DNA of 28,680 nucleotides from CAZSAL01 sp964604825 (GTDB lineage: Bacteria; Elusimicrobiota; Elusimicrobia; 2-01-FULL-59-12). The position numbers were made by a program, and so were the translations under genes. The DNA lies in assembly GCA_964604825.1 (NCBI GenBank), contig CAZSAL010000036.1, positions 1 through 28,680 on the forward strand, read 5' to 3'. Of this stretch, positions 16,382 to 23,516 are shown piece after piece. Below the pieces are notes generated by a model. It had not been told where the DNA came from. It saw only the letters and a program-made list of their open reading frames with translations, and made no database searches. Position 1 is the first letter of the stretch; the number at the start of each line of letters is the position of its first letter.

Positions 16382-16470
16382 AGGCAACGCGAAGTGGCGT
16401 CCCGGCTACGAAGCAATGGCAGGGACTCAGCCGAGCGATTTTTAGACCCCGGGTAACGAATTCCCGGGGT
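16382..16470 (+). ncRNA. Candidate structured 5' leader of gapA
   Basis: ACGC (16387-16390) pairs with GCGT (16397-16400). GTCCC (16399-16403) can pair with GGGAC (16422-16426), and GGCT (16404-16407) with AGCC (16429-16432). The latter two pairings interleave, giving an H-type pseudoknot. A run of five T follows (16439-16443), then a perfect 8-base hairpin ACCCCGGG (16446-16453)/CCCGGGGT (16463-16470) that ends 9 bases before the gapA ribosome site. The element fits none of the riboswitch consensus sequences I know (checked from memory against c-di-GMP-I, TPP, fluoride, SAM-II, ZTP). A regulatory role is inference; the arms are short. Confidence 0.4.
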
Positions 16471-16495
16471 GACGATCACAAGGAGGGACACATTC

Positions 16496-17521
16496 ATGGG
16501 CGTACGCGTAGGCATCAACGGTTTTGGACGCATCGGCAGGCTCGTTTTCAAAGCGGGCTGGGGACACAAGGATATCGAATGGGTGGCAGTCAACGATTTA
16601 ACCGACCCGAAGACGCTTGCTCATCTTTACAAGTACGACTCCACCTTCGGCGTCAGCAAAAGCACGGTTGAAGCAAAAGGCAGCGACCTGATAATCGACG
16701 GTAAAACCGTCCATGTGCTGGCCCAGAAGGATCCCGCCCAGCTTCCCTGGAAAGACCTCGGCGTGGATATAGTAGTTGAGTCCACCGGCCGCTTTACCGA
16801 AGCGGAAAAAGCCAGGGCGCATATCGCAGCGGGCGCGAAAAAGGTGATCATCTCCGCGCCGGCTAAAGGCGAAGATATCACCATCTGCATGGGCATCAAC
16901 GAAGAAAAATTCGATCCCGCCAAACATGTGATCATTTCCAACGCTTCCTGCACCACCAACTGCCTGGCGCCCATGGCTAAAGTCATCCGCGAAGCCTTCG
17001 GCATCAAGCGCGGGTTGATGACCACGATTCACTCCTATACCAACGACCAGGTCGTTCAGGACTTCCCGCACAAAGACCTGCGGCGCGCCCGCGCGGCGGC
17101 CCTTTCGATGATCCCGACTTCTACCGGAGCAGCCAAGGCGATCGGCCTTGTTATTCCCGAGCTTAAGGGGAAATTAAACGGCATTTCAATGCGCGTGCCT
17201 ACTCCCGACGTTTCGATCGTAGACCTGGCTGTGGAACTCGAAAAAACCGCAACCAAAGATGACGTCAACGCTGCATTTAAAAAGGCGGCAGCGGGGAATC
17301 TCTCCAAATATCTTCAATACACCGAAGACCCTGTGGTTTCCCGGGACTTCATCGGAAACCCAAGGTCCTGCATCATTGACGGCCTGCTCACCGATGTCAT
17401 CGATGGGAATTTCGCCAAGGTGTTCGGCTGGTATGACAACGAGTGGGGATATTCCTGCCGCGTTGTCGACCTGGTGGCCTATATCGCGGCAAAGAGCGGC
17501 GTGCTTTCCGGCGCCCGGTAA
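16496..17521 (+). CDS. gapA: Glyceraldehyde-3-phosphate dehydrogenase
   Basis: A 341-residue NAD(P)-dependent GAPDH that converts glyceraldehyde 3-phosphate, phosphate and NAD+ to 1,3-bisphosphoglycerate in cytosolic glycolysis. The Rossmann motif INGFGRIGRL is at residues 7-16. The active-site SCTTNC spans 151-156 with catalytic C152, and the conserved WYDNEWGYS is near the C-terminus. The ATG at 16496 is chosen because AAGGAGGG (16480-16487) lies 8 bases upstream and the family begins directly with the Rossmann strand; the in-frame ATG at 16469 would add nine unmatched residues. First gene of gapA-pgk-gpmA, with a strong promoter and a long structured leader. Confidence 0.97.
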   Translation: MGVRVGINGFGRIGRLVFKAGWGHKDIEWVAVNDLTDPKTLAHLYKYDSTFGVSKSTVEAKGSDLIIDGKTVHVLAQKDPAQLPWKDLGVDIVVESTGRFTEAEKARAHIAAGAKKVIISAPAKGEDITICMGINEEKFDPAKHVIISNASCTTNCLAPMAKVIREAFGIKRGLMTTIHSYTNDQVVQDFPHKDLRRARAAALSMIPTSTGAAKAIGLVIPELKGKLNGISMRVPTPDVSIVDLAVELEKTATKDDVNAAFKKAAAGNLSKYLQYTEDPVVSRDFIGNPRSCIIDGLLTDVIDGNFAKVFGWYDNEWGYSCRVVDLVAYIAAKSGVLSGAR

Positions 17522-17526
17522 TCCGT

Positions 17527-18744
17527 ATGGCGGTTTCCGAAACTCCGCGCATTGCAAAGCGCACCCTGGATTCCCTTCCGGTTAGCGGCAAGCGAGTTCT
17601 TGTGCGCGTCGACTACAATGTGCCGCTTGACGAAAGCGGCGCCATAACCGACGATACGCGCATTCGCGAGACCCTTCCAACCCTGAACCTGCTTCTATCC
17701 AAAGGTGCGGCGCTTATTTTGTGCGCTCATCTCGGCCGCCCCAAAGGCAAGCCGAATCCGGCCTTCAGTCTGAAACCCGTGGCCAAAAGGCTAGGCGAAT
17801 TGCTTAAGCGCACGGTACAGATGGCTCCGGACTGCATAGGCGAGGCCGTGCGTAAACAGGCCCTTGCCCTTAAACCGGGAGACGTCCTGCTGCTGGAAAA
17901 TCTCCGCTTCCATGCTGAAGAAGAGAAAAACGATCCCGCCTTCGCCCAGGAGCTTGCCTCCCTGGCGGATGTTTTCGTGCAGGACGCTTTTGGCGCGGTA
18001 CACCGCGCTCACGCATCAACGGCGGGTGTGAACCAGTACCTGCCAAGCGCTGCCGGGCTTCTTCTGGCGAAAGAAATTCAGTACCTCGGCAAGGCGATGG
18101 AAAACCCCGACCGCCCTTTCGTGGCGATCCTCGGAGGCGCCAAAGTTTCGGATAAGATCGAAGTGATCGACTCGCTCTTGAGCAGGGTGAACACGCTTAT
18201 AATCGGCGGAGCCATGGCCTATACCTTCTTAAAGGCTCAGGGCATTGAAATCGGCGCTTCCCGCGTTGAAAACGACAAGCTCGATCTGGCCAAATCTCTG
18301 CTTCAAAAAGCAAAAGAGAAAAATGTTCAATTGCTGCTCCCGGTGGATCACGTGGTGGTTCAAAAAGTTGAGGAATCGGCTCCTTCGCAAATTACTCCCG
18401 GTGCGGCGATACCGGCCGGTTCGATCGCGGTAGATATAGGTCCCAAATCCATCGAGCTTTTTACCGGAGCCCTGAAGTCCGCAAAGACTGTTGTCTGGAA
18501 CGGTCCCATGGGAATCTTTGAAATGGCGCCTTTTGCCAAAGGAACATTCGCCATAGCCAATGCTCTGGCTGAGGCCACACAGCGCGGCGCAACGTCCATC
18601 GTCGGAGGCGGTGATTCCGTGGCGGCCGTAAAACAGGCCGGCATCGCGAACAAACTTTCTCACATCTCTACAGGAGGCGGCGCGTCGCTGGAATTTCTCG
18701 AGGGGAAAACCCTTCCGGGCATCGCCGCAATTCCCAATGGGTAA
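17527..18744 (+). CDS. pgk: Phosphoglycerate kinase
   Basis: A 405-residue enzyme of normal length that transfers the acyl phosphate of 1,3-bisphosphoglycerate to ADP, the first ATP-forming step of glycolysis. The signature RVLVRVDYNVPL lies near residue 23. The substrate-binding basic cluster LCAHLGRPKG follows, and the C-terminal nucleotide-binding loop GGGDSVAAVKQAG is near residue 360. The start at 17527 lies 5 bases after the gapA stop, so the genes are probably coupled; an in-frame start at 17443 would overlap gapA by 79 bases and is rejected. The 3' end overlaps gpmA by 8 bases. Confidence 0.97.
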   Translation: MAVSETPRIAKRTLDSLPVSGKRVLVRVDYNVPLDESGAITDDTRIRETLPTLNLLLSKGAALILCAHLGRPKGKPNPAFSLKPVAKRLGELLKRTVQMAPDCIGEAVRKQALALKPGDVLLLENLRFHAEEEKNDPAFAQELASLADVFVQDAFGAVHRAHASTAGVNQYLPSAAGLLLAKEIQYLGKAMENPDRPFVAILGGAKVSDKIEVIDSLLSRVNTLIIGGAMAYTFLKAQGIEIGASRVENDKLDLAKSLLQKAKEKNVQLLLPVDHVVVQKVEESAPSQITPGAAIPAGSIAVDIGPKSIELFTGALKSAKTVVWNGPMGIFEMAPFAKGTFAIANALAEATQRGATSIVGGGDSVAAVKQAGIANKLSHISTGGGASLEFLEGKTLPGIAAIPNG

Positions 18745-19375
18745 GCTGGTTCTTGTGCGCCATGGCCAGTCGCAATGGAACCTGGAAAACCGCTTCACCG
18801 GGTGGGTTGACGTTCCTTTAAGTCAAAAGGGTCTTGAGGAAGCGAAAAACGCGGGCGAACATCTTAACGGGATTACATTCGACAAAGCCTTCACCTCGGC
18901 CCTGAAGCGGGCCCAGGATACGCTGACGATAATACTCAAGGTCATCGGGCAGACAAACATTCCCATAGTGAAAGATAAGGCCCTCAATGAACGCCATTAC
19001 GGAGCGCTTCAGGGCTTGAACAAAGCGGAGACCGCGAAGAAATACGGCGACGCGCAGGTGCATATCTGGCGCCGCAGCTATGACGTGCCTCCGCCAAGCG
19101 ACAAGACGGAACTTAACCCCGAAGGCATGACCGAAAGCCTCAAGGACACAGCGGCGCGGACGCTTCCTTTCTTCAACACGCAGATCCTGCCGCTTGTCCA
19201 AAAAGGGCAGAACATCCTCGTGGCGGCGCATGGGAATTCCCTGCGCTCCATCGTGATGGAACTTGATAACCTGACCAAGGAGCAGGTCCTGGAACTGAAC
19301 ATCGCTACCGGGACGCCGCTTATTTACGAAATCGACTCCACTGGACGAATCCTCTCCAAGGCGTCAAAGGAGTAA
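18737..19375 (+). CDS. gpmA: 2,3-bisphosphoglycerate-dependent phosphoglycerate mutase
   Basis: A 212-residue dPGM interconverting 3- and 2-phosphoglycerate through a phosphohistidine. The N-terminal LVLVRHGQSQWNLENRFTGW carries catalytic H9. LNERHYGALQGLNK carries the acid/base glutamate E85, and VAAHGNSLRS carries the second histidine H165. It is somewhat shorter than the approximately 250-residue E. coli enzyme, because the C-terminal tail is reduced, as in many bacterial homologues. It overlaps pgk by 8 bases and is followed 4 bases later by secG. In many bacteria tpiA occupies the place after pgk; here gpmA does. Confidence 0.95.
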   Translation: MGKLVLVRHGQSQWNLENRFTGWVDVPLSQKGLEEAKNAGEHLNGITFDKAFTSALKRAQDTLTIILKVIGQTNIPIVKDKALNERHYGALQGLNKAETAKKYGDAQVHIWRRSYDVPPPSDKTELNPEGMTESLKDTAARTLPFFNTQILPLVQKGQNILVAAHGNSLRSIVMELDNLTKEQVLELNIATGTPLIYEIDSTGRILSKASKE

Positions 19376-19379
19376 CACC

Positions 19380-19667
19380 ATGTACAGCTTTCTCGTTTTT
19401 TTACACGTCCTTGTCTGCGTAGGCTTGATCCTGGTCGTGCTGTTTCAGGCCGGGAAAGGCGCCGGGCTCGGCAACCTTTTCGGCGGCGGTGGGGGGGATC
19501 AGCTTTTTTCGGCCCCTTCCGGCACATCCTTTATCCGCAAACTGACTACGGCGATGGCCTTGATTTTCATGTTTACCTCCATTGGCTTGACGATGTTTTC
19601 ATCGCGCCGCAGCCAGCGTTCCCTGCTTGAACAGGTGCCCATGCCAGGCAGGCCGCCTGCGCCATAA
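19380..19667 (+). CDS. secG: Preprotein translocase subunit SecG
   Basis: A 95-residue two-TM protein with the SecG pattern. The first helix FLVFLHVLVCVGLILVVLFQ leads into the conserved cytoplasmic loop AGKGAGLGNLFGGGGGDQLF. The second helix (about 54-72) and a short basic, proline-rich tail follow. It aids SecYEG protein export at the inner membrane. It is the last gene of the glycolytic operon, a linkage common in bacteria. The ATG overlaps the spacing region only 4 bases after the gpmA stop, and the AAGGAG at the end of gpmA serves as ribosome site. Confidence 0.95.
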   Translation: MYSFLVFLHVLVCVGLILVVLFQAGKGAGLGNLFGGGGGDQLFSAPSGTSFIRKLTTAMALIFMFTSIGLTMFSSRRSQRSLLEQVPMPGRPPAP

Positions 19668-19681
19668 CGTTCCGCAATAAT

Positions 19682-19703
19682 GCTATCGGCCTGCACAGAT
19701 AGC
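19682..19703 (+). terminator. Weak hairpin after secG
   Basis: GCTATC (19682-19687) pairs with GATAGC (19698-19703) around a 10-base loop. No T-run follows. It is the only hairpin I see between secG and the tRNA promoter, so it may mark the operon end, with low certainty. Confidence 0.3.
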
Positions 19704-19750
19704 CGCAGATGAGTATGCCCAAAACAGCTTATTCCAATTCCTTTATAACT

Positions 19751-19780
19751 TTGCATTTTCCGAGAGAAAATTGATATTCT
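19751..19780 (+). promoter_or_regulatory. Promoter of the tRNA cluster
   Basis: TTGCAT (19751-19756) and TATTCT (19775-19780), with 18 bases between and a TGA extended -10 element (19772-19774). Predicted start about 19787, seven bases before tRNA-Cys. Confidence 0.55.
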
Positions 19781-19793
19781 AGACGGGCTGTCT

Positions 19794-19869
19794 GGTGCGG
19801 TAGCCAAGTGGCTAAGGCAGCGGTCTGCAAAACCGTTATTCGCGGGTTCGAGTCCCGCCCGCACCTCCA
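19794..19869 (+). tRNA. trnC: tRNA-Cys (GCA)
   Basis: The acceptor stem GGTGCGG (19794-19800) pairs with CCGCACC (19859-19865), followed by discriminator T and an encoded CCA. The anticodon GCA (19827-19829) sits in loop CTGCAAA on stem CGGT/ACCG, and the T-arm is GCGGGTTCGAGTCCCGC. First of three tRNA genes spaced by 35 and 19 bases. Confidence 0.96.
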
Positions 19870-19904
19870 ATTTGTGGTGCTCTTTTTATCGCGGGGCTTC
19901 GAAT

Positions 19905-19986
19905 GCCCAGGTGGCGGAACTGGCAGACGCGTACGTTTGAGGGGCGTATGCCGTAAGGCTTGCGGGTTCGAGTCCCGCCCTGGGCA
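19905..19986 (+). tRNA. trnL: tRNA-Leu (GAG)
   Basis: The acceptor stem GCCCAGG (19905-19911) pairs with CCTGGGC (19979-19985), then discriminator A. CCA is not encoded (ATTA follows), unlike the two neighbouring tRNAs. The anticodon GAG (19939-19941) is in loop TTGAGGG on stem TACGT/GCGTA. The long variable arm typical of class II tRNAs is present. Confidence 0.95.
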
Positions 19987-20005
19987 TTAGAGGTCTGAAG
20001 ATTTT

Positions 20006-20079
20006 GCGGGCGTGGTTCAATGGTAGAACAGGACCTTGCCAAGGTTCAGACGTGGGTTCGATTCCCATCGCCCGCTCCA
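20006..20079 (+). tRNA. trnG: tRNA-Gly (GCC)
   Basis: The acceptor stem GCGGGCG (20006-20012) pairs with CGCCCGC (20069-20075), then T and an encoded CCA. Anticodon GCC is at 20038-20040 in loop TTGCCAA, and the T-arm is GTGGGTTCGATTCCCAT. Confidence 0.96.
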
Positions 20080-20146
20080 GTTTTAATAACACGGCATGGA
20101 TCACTTCAGCCCAGCCTGAAAATCCTTAGATCCCATTAATTAATAA

Positions 20147-21289
20147 ATGAAAAAATATTTTTTTCGCTCACTGGTATTGCTGCTTTCAATTTCACCTTTC
20201 GTACGCGCGCAGCCGGAATCCTCCGGCACTGCCGTGGAAATATCCTCCGTCAGCGTTTCTTCCTCCACGGTTTCCCTGCGGAAACCGGTGCATTCAATTC
20301 ACCTGACCGCCTGGATGGCCGGATCAAAAAAAGAACGCAAAATTGTTGACGAGCTTATTGCCGGTACGCTGATCAATTCGGTCACGATTGATGTAAAGGA
20401 ATATGAGGGCGAAGTCTACATCCCAGGCATTAAGGCGACCGAAGAAGTGCATTCCTATGTGCCGGCCGTTCCTGATTTGCCGCAGTGGATAGCTGGTCTC
20501 AAAAAGCGCGGCGTGTACACAGTCGCCCGCATTGTCGTTTTTAAAGACAATATCTATCCGCGGAAACGTCCGTCAACCGGCGTGCACGCCGCAGGAGGAG
20601 GTCTCTGGCGGGACCGCCATCACGTTACCTGGATAGACCCTTATAACCATGACGCCTGGCGTTATATAAACCTTATTGCTCTTCAGGCTTCGAAAATCGG
20701 CTTTGATGAAGTGCAGTTCGATTACCTCCGCTTTCCAACTGACGGGAAACTCAGTCAAATACGGTTTTCCAGTCCCTACTCAAAGGAAGCGGCCTCCCGG
20801 ACTCTTATCGAATTCCTGTCACAGGCGGAACAGCTTCTTCACCCGCTGGGCACAAAAGTTTCCATTGATGTTTTCGGTTTGACGACAACGGTGAATACAG
20901 GCATGGGAATCGGCCAGCTTATGATTCCCATGGCAGCCAAGGTGGATTACATATGTCCCATGGTGTATCCTTCGCATTATTATGCGGGAGAATATGGAAT
21001 ACCTAATCCGAACAAGGAACCTTACAGGACCGTTCACCACAGTCTGCATGATGCCATCAAGAACCTGGGGCCTTCAGCCCATAAATTACGTCCTTATTTG
21101 CAGGACTTCTCTCTAGGGGTTCATTATGGAGTTAAAGAAGTCCGCGCCCAGATTCAGGCCGCAGCTGACCTGGGGATTCAAGATTGGACTCTCTGGAATC
21201 CGCGCTGCGTATATACCAAGCAGGCTATAACCAGCCCTGTCACTCCAAAACCTCTAACCCAGCCCACCACGGGCGTTTCTAACAATTAA
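20147..21289 (+). CDS. Exported putative glycoside hydrolase (DUF4015 type)
   Basis: A 380-residue exported protein. The signal peptide MKKYFFRSLVLLLSISPFVRAQ is likely cleaved after RAQ. The rest follows the DUF4015 'putative glycosyl hydrolase' TIM-barrel pattern: IHLTAWMAGS near 50, INSVTIDVKEYEGEV near 77, a VARIVVFKD strand near 128 and the acidic strand end FDEVQFDYLRFPTDG near 188 with candidate catalytic acids. VSIDVFGLTT follows near 241, VDYICPMVYPSHY near 265 and the closing LGIQDWTLWNPRCVYT. Family members are thought to act on polysaccharides, but I know of no firm substrate. No Shine-Dalgarno sequence is seen before the start (TAATTAATAA). The C-terminal 20 residues are low-complexity Pro/Thr. 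Single gene after the tRNAs. Confidence 0.85.
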   Translation: MKKYFFRSLVLLLSISPFVRAQPESSGTAVEISSVSVSSSTVSLRKPVHSIHLTAWMAGSKKERKIVDELIAGTLINSVTIDVKEYEGEVYIPGIKATEEVHSYVPAVPDLPQWIAGLKKRGVYTVARIVVFKDNIYPRKRPSTGVHAAGGGLWRDRHHVTWIDPYNHDAWRYINLIALQASKIGFDEVQFDYLRFPTDGKLSQIRFSSPYSKEAASRTLIEFLSQAEQLLHPLGTKVSIDVFGLTTTVNTGMGIGQLMIPMAAKVDYICPMVYPSHYYAGEYGIPNPNKEPYRTVHHSLHDAIKNLGPSAHKLRPYLQDFSLGVHYGVKEVRAQIQAAADLGIQDWTLWNPRCVYTKQAITSPVTPKPLTQPTTGVSNN

Positions 21290-21348
21290 CCTTCAGTTTT
21301 AACACTCGTAAAATATCGTTCAAACCGGCCTTCCCGTCGAAAAATCTA

Positions 21349-21377
21349 TTGAAACCTGCTTAAACTGGTGTTAGAAA
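21349..21377 (+). promoter_or_regulatory. Weak candidate promoter before the response regulator
   Basis: TTGAAA (21349-21354), a 17-base spacer and TAGAAA (21372-21377) with an extended TG at 21369-21370. The -10 box is a poor match. If used, the start would be near 21384, before the GGGGGG run discussed for the following gene. Confidence 0.25.
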
Positions 21378-21497
21378 CCATTTATAAATAAAGTTGGGGG
21401 GTATTCTCTGAAATATTCACATAACCCGGATGTTAAACCCGCAATAGAAACCAGCATCAATCCCGCAAGGAGCCATGCAGACAGGGTACGCCCGCGC

Positions 21498-21851
21498 GTG
21501 CTTGTGGTTGAAGAGGATCCCGTTGTACGGCATAAAGTCATGGCTCTGCTCAAGGATCGTTTTGATGTCATTGCCGTTTCATCCGGAGTCCAGCTCCCCG
21601 AACTCCTCAAAACACATAAACCCGCTTTGATTATCCTGGACGTAATACTGCCATGGCTCGATGGTTTTGAGCTTTGCCGGATTATAAAGACCGACGTTTT
21701 CGGATGGCGGATTCCCGTTCTTTTTCTGACAGAATGCATTGAGAGAGAAGATGAGCTTACCGTAAAGGAAGTTGGCGGAAATGGCTATTTAACAAAACCA
21801 TTCTTTCCCAAAGATCTCTTCCGCGAAGTGCACAGACTTCTGGCTGCCTGA
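21498..21851 (+). CDS. Single-domain response regulator (CheY-like receiver)
   Basis: A receiver domain without an output domain. The acidic pocket is EED (residues 5-7), the phospho-acceptor D48 is in LIILDVILPWLDG, the switch T78 is in PVLFLTE and the conserved K100 is in GYLTKPF. It likely signals through protein contact. The start is uncertain. GTG at 21498 has no ribosome site and would begin inside the first strand (RVLVVEED). The frame is open upstream to 21375 without ATG, GTG or TTG. A CTG at 21408 sits 6 bases after GGGGGG (21396-21401) and would give a 30-residue N-terminal extension. No kinase is adjacent; the nearest kinase-like protein is about 6 kb upstream. Confidence 0.85.
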   Translation: MLVVEEDPVVRHKVMALLKDRFDVIAVSSGVQLPELLKTHKPALIILDVILPWLDGFELCRIIKTDVFGWRIPVLFLTECIEREDELTVKEVGGNGYLTKPFFPKDLFREVHRLLAA

Positions 21852-21887
21852 TGTTTTTCCACTGATCCCGACTACCTGAAGTATAAT

Positions 21888-22028
21888 ATGGCCGTGAAGA
21901 ATCTGCTTGTTTTGGGAATCATGATTTTTTTGGCCGCTTATCTTGCCGGATGCGAATCACACCCTGTTGTTACCGGTAATACGGCTTCTGTAACCATTCA
22001 TACGGCACAAACATCAAATCCCACCTAA
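21888..22028 (+). CDS. Small predicted lipoprotein, 46 residues
   Basis: ATG at 21888 opens a 46-codon frame ending in TAA at 22026-22028. A hydrophobic signal (NLLVLGIMIFLAAY) leads to the lipobox LAGC with C22 as the lipidated residue. The mature part is only 25 residues, Thr/Ser-rich (PVVTGNTASVTIHTAQTSNPT). TATAAT (21882-21887) abuts the start codon. If this is a -10 box, transcription would begin near 21894 at a GTG (codon 3), giving a leaderless mRNA and a 44-residue product. Small lipoproteins of this type (entericidin-like in size) are often missed by annotation. Function unknown. Confidence 0.6.
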   Translation: MAVKNLLVLGIMIFLAAYLAGCESHPVVTGNTASVTIHTAQTSNPT

Positions 22029-22051
22029 ACCCGCCAATGGTTTAGCGGCGG
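22025..22051 (+). promoter_or_regulatory. Alternative hairpins between the lipoprotein and aquaporin genes
   Basis: CTAAACC (22025-22031) pairs with GGTTTAG (22039-22045) and includes the lipoprotein stop codon. CCGCC (22031-22035) can instead pair with GGCGG (22047-22051). Both lie just before the GAAGGAG ribosome site of the aquaporin gene. No T-run, so a role in coupling or mRNA processing is more likely than termination; this is inference. Confidence 0.3.
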
Positions 22052-22068
22052 ATGAAGGAGACCTCTCA

Positions 22069-22734
22069 ATGAACAATAAATTTCGCGCCGGACTGGCTGA
22101 ACTCATGGGAAGCTTCGCTGTCTTTTTCATCGGAGCGGGATCTATCGCAGCGGACAGTTATACGCATGGCGGCGTGGGTCTCATCGGGATTGCGCTCGCC
22201 AACGGGCTTGCTCTGGCAATAATGATTTCTGCGCTGGGGTCTTTTTCCGGTGGATATTTCAACCCCGCAGTGACTATTGGCTTATGGGTCGCTCGAAAGA
22301 TTAATGCGAGCACAGCCGTTCTCTTTATTATTTCGCAGCTATTGGGCGGAATGTTTGCCGGGTATGCGCTGCGGATGATTTTTCCTCCGACGATCTGGAT
22401 GCCCGTGCATCTGGGCGCCCCGGTACTCGCCCTCGGTGTCTCTCCCTTAACAGGGCTTCTGCTGGAGGCTATTCTTACTTCCTTCCTGCTGCTGGCTGTG
22501 CTCGGCGCAGTGGCCGAATCCCGCGCACCAAACATTTCCGGATTCGTAATCGGTCTCACCGTAACTGCCGGTACGCTCATCGGAGGGCCTTTGACCGGCG
22601 CGGCAATGAACCCTGCGCGGGCTTTCGGGCCTGCGCTCGCCGCGGGCTTCTGGGAATACCAGTGGGTTTTCTGGACAGGTCCCATCCTGGGAGCGGCCGT
22701 GATCTCCTGGATTTATTCCCGTCTTATCGCTTAA
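22069..22734 (+). CDS. MIP family aquaporin
   Basis: A 221-residue channel with six TM helices and both half-helix NPA boxes: GGYFNPAVTIG (N65-P66-A67) and GAAMNPARAFGPAL (N181-P182-A183, followed by the pore-constriction R184). The length and the residues around the NPA boxes fit a water-selective aquaporin better than a glycerol facilitator, which is longer and has a D after the second NPAR. It moves water passively across the inner membrane. Ribosome site GAAGGAG (22054-22060) lies 8 bases before ATG. The 3' end overlaps the convergent dehydratase gene by 11 bases. Confidence 0.93.
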   Translation: MNNKFRAGLAELMGSFAVFFIGAGSIAADSYTHGGVGLIGIALANGLALAIMISALGSFSGGYFNPAVTIGLWVARKINASTAVLFIISQLLGGMFAGYALRMIFPPTIWMPVHLGAPVLALGVSPLTGLLLEAILTSFLLLAVLGAVAESRAPNISGFVIGLTVTAGTLIGGPLTGAAMNPARAFGPALAAGFWEYQWVFWTGPILGAAVISWIYSRLIA

Positions 22735-23077
22735 GTTCTTTCGGCAAATCGTCTATTTTTGCGGCCATGATAAAGTCATTGGAAGAAATGCCGCCGATGG
22801 AATGCGTTGAAAGAGCTATCTCCATCCGCCGGTAACCGGTCAGATGGACGTCCGGATGATGTCCTTCACTTTCCGCCAGTTCAGCCAGCTTATTGATAAA
22901 CCGCACGGCTGACATAAAATCTTTCATTTTCCATTCTTTCCGGATTTCTTTTTTTTGGGCGTCATATATCCATCCCTGCAGGTCGCGTAGAGCCATCCGC
23001 ACTTCATCGTCTTCCATTGGAGAGATGTTTCCAGCGCATTCCCGACATTTCATGCTTTTTAGTTCGGCGATTATCAT
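22724..23077 (-). CDS. phhB: 4a-hydroxytetrahydrobiopterin dehydratase
   Basis: A 117-residue pterin-4-alpha-carbinolamine dehydratase (PCD/DCoH). The active-site signature is EGHHPDVHL (H73, H74, P75) with H92 in THSIGGISSNDFIMAAKID. The enzyme dehydrates 4a-hydroxytetrahydropterin, recycling the cofactor of aromatic amino-acid hydroxylases; in bacteria without such enzymes it may serve in molybdopterin or folate metabolism. The N-terminus has an extra CRECAG (C11, C14). The start at 23077 is supported by AGGGGG about 6 bases upstream on this strand. Convergent with the aquaporin gene, and downstream of the DUF1634 gene on the same strand with a 52-base gap. Confidence 0.94.
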   Translation of the reverse strand: MIIAELKSMKCRECAGNISPMEDDEVRMALRDLQGWIYDAQKKEIRKEWKMKDFMSAVRFINKLAELAESEGHHPDVHLTGYRRMEIALSTHSIGGISSNDFIMAAKIDDLPKELKR

Positions 23078-23129
23078 AACTACCCCCTGATATAATTTGA
23101 ACCCCTGGCAGTGTTATCAGTTACCGGGA

Positions 23130-23516
23130 TCAGCGCAGGAATAAACTGCATGTAAGCACAGCCAGGACAAAGGCGGTAAAGAAAGCGTATTTGACGTTGC
23201 GTTCAACCAGCGTAAAGAAAAACGTCGAAGCCGCAACCCGCATATAGGGGGTAATCAGCAGAAACCCCATGCCAATATTGATCAAAACGGAAGCACGAAT
23301 GCGGCCCGCCGTAATTTGCCTGATATTTTCCACGCAGAAATGAAAGAGATTAGTTCCCGAAAGAGTGTAGTTGATCCTGGGACTGCCGGATGCGGCCCAT
23401 GTCCAGATCACGCCAGCAACAAGAAAGCATAGGCATAGAAGCACTCCTGCAAGCAGGATGTAGCCGATTACCGTCTCCATGCCCGCCTCTTTTTTTACTT
23501 CGTTAATATCAGCCAT
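23130..23516 (-). CDS. DUF1634 family membrane protein
   Basis: A 128-residue protein with three TM helices near residues 14-40, 76-92 and 105-126, matching the DUF1634 pattern: GYILLAGVLLCLCFLVAGV, then INIGMGFLLITPYMRVAAS and ending in a short hydrophobic tail. The family is typically encoded next to TauE/SafE permeases, as here, and probably is an accessory subunit of the exporter. It overlaps the permease gene by 8 bases, so the two are translationally coupled. Confidence 0.88.
   Translation of the reverse strand: MADINEVKKEAGMETVIGYILLAGVLLCLCFLVAGVIWTWAASGSPRINYTLSGTNLFHFCVENIRQITAGRIRASVLINIGMGFLLITPYMRVAASTFFFTLVERNVKYAFFTAFVLAVLTCSLFLR

Noticed and set aside
16382..16470. c-di-GMP-I (GEMM) riboswitch upstream of gapA
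   Set aside because: It begins with a GGCAA-like stretch but lacks the conserved GGGACGCAAAGCC core and the closing TTGCC, so I keep only a generic structured leader.
19808..20104. Open frames crossing the tRNA cluster on both strands
   Set aside because: They are translations of tRNA genes; peptides such as GFESRP and GGTRTR are classic tRNA artefacts.
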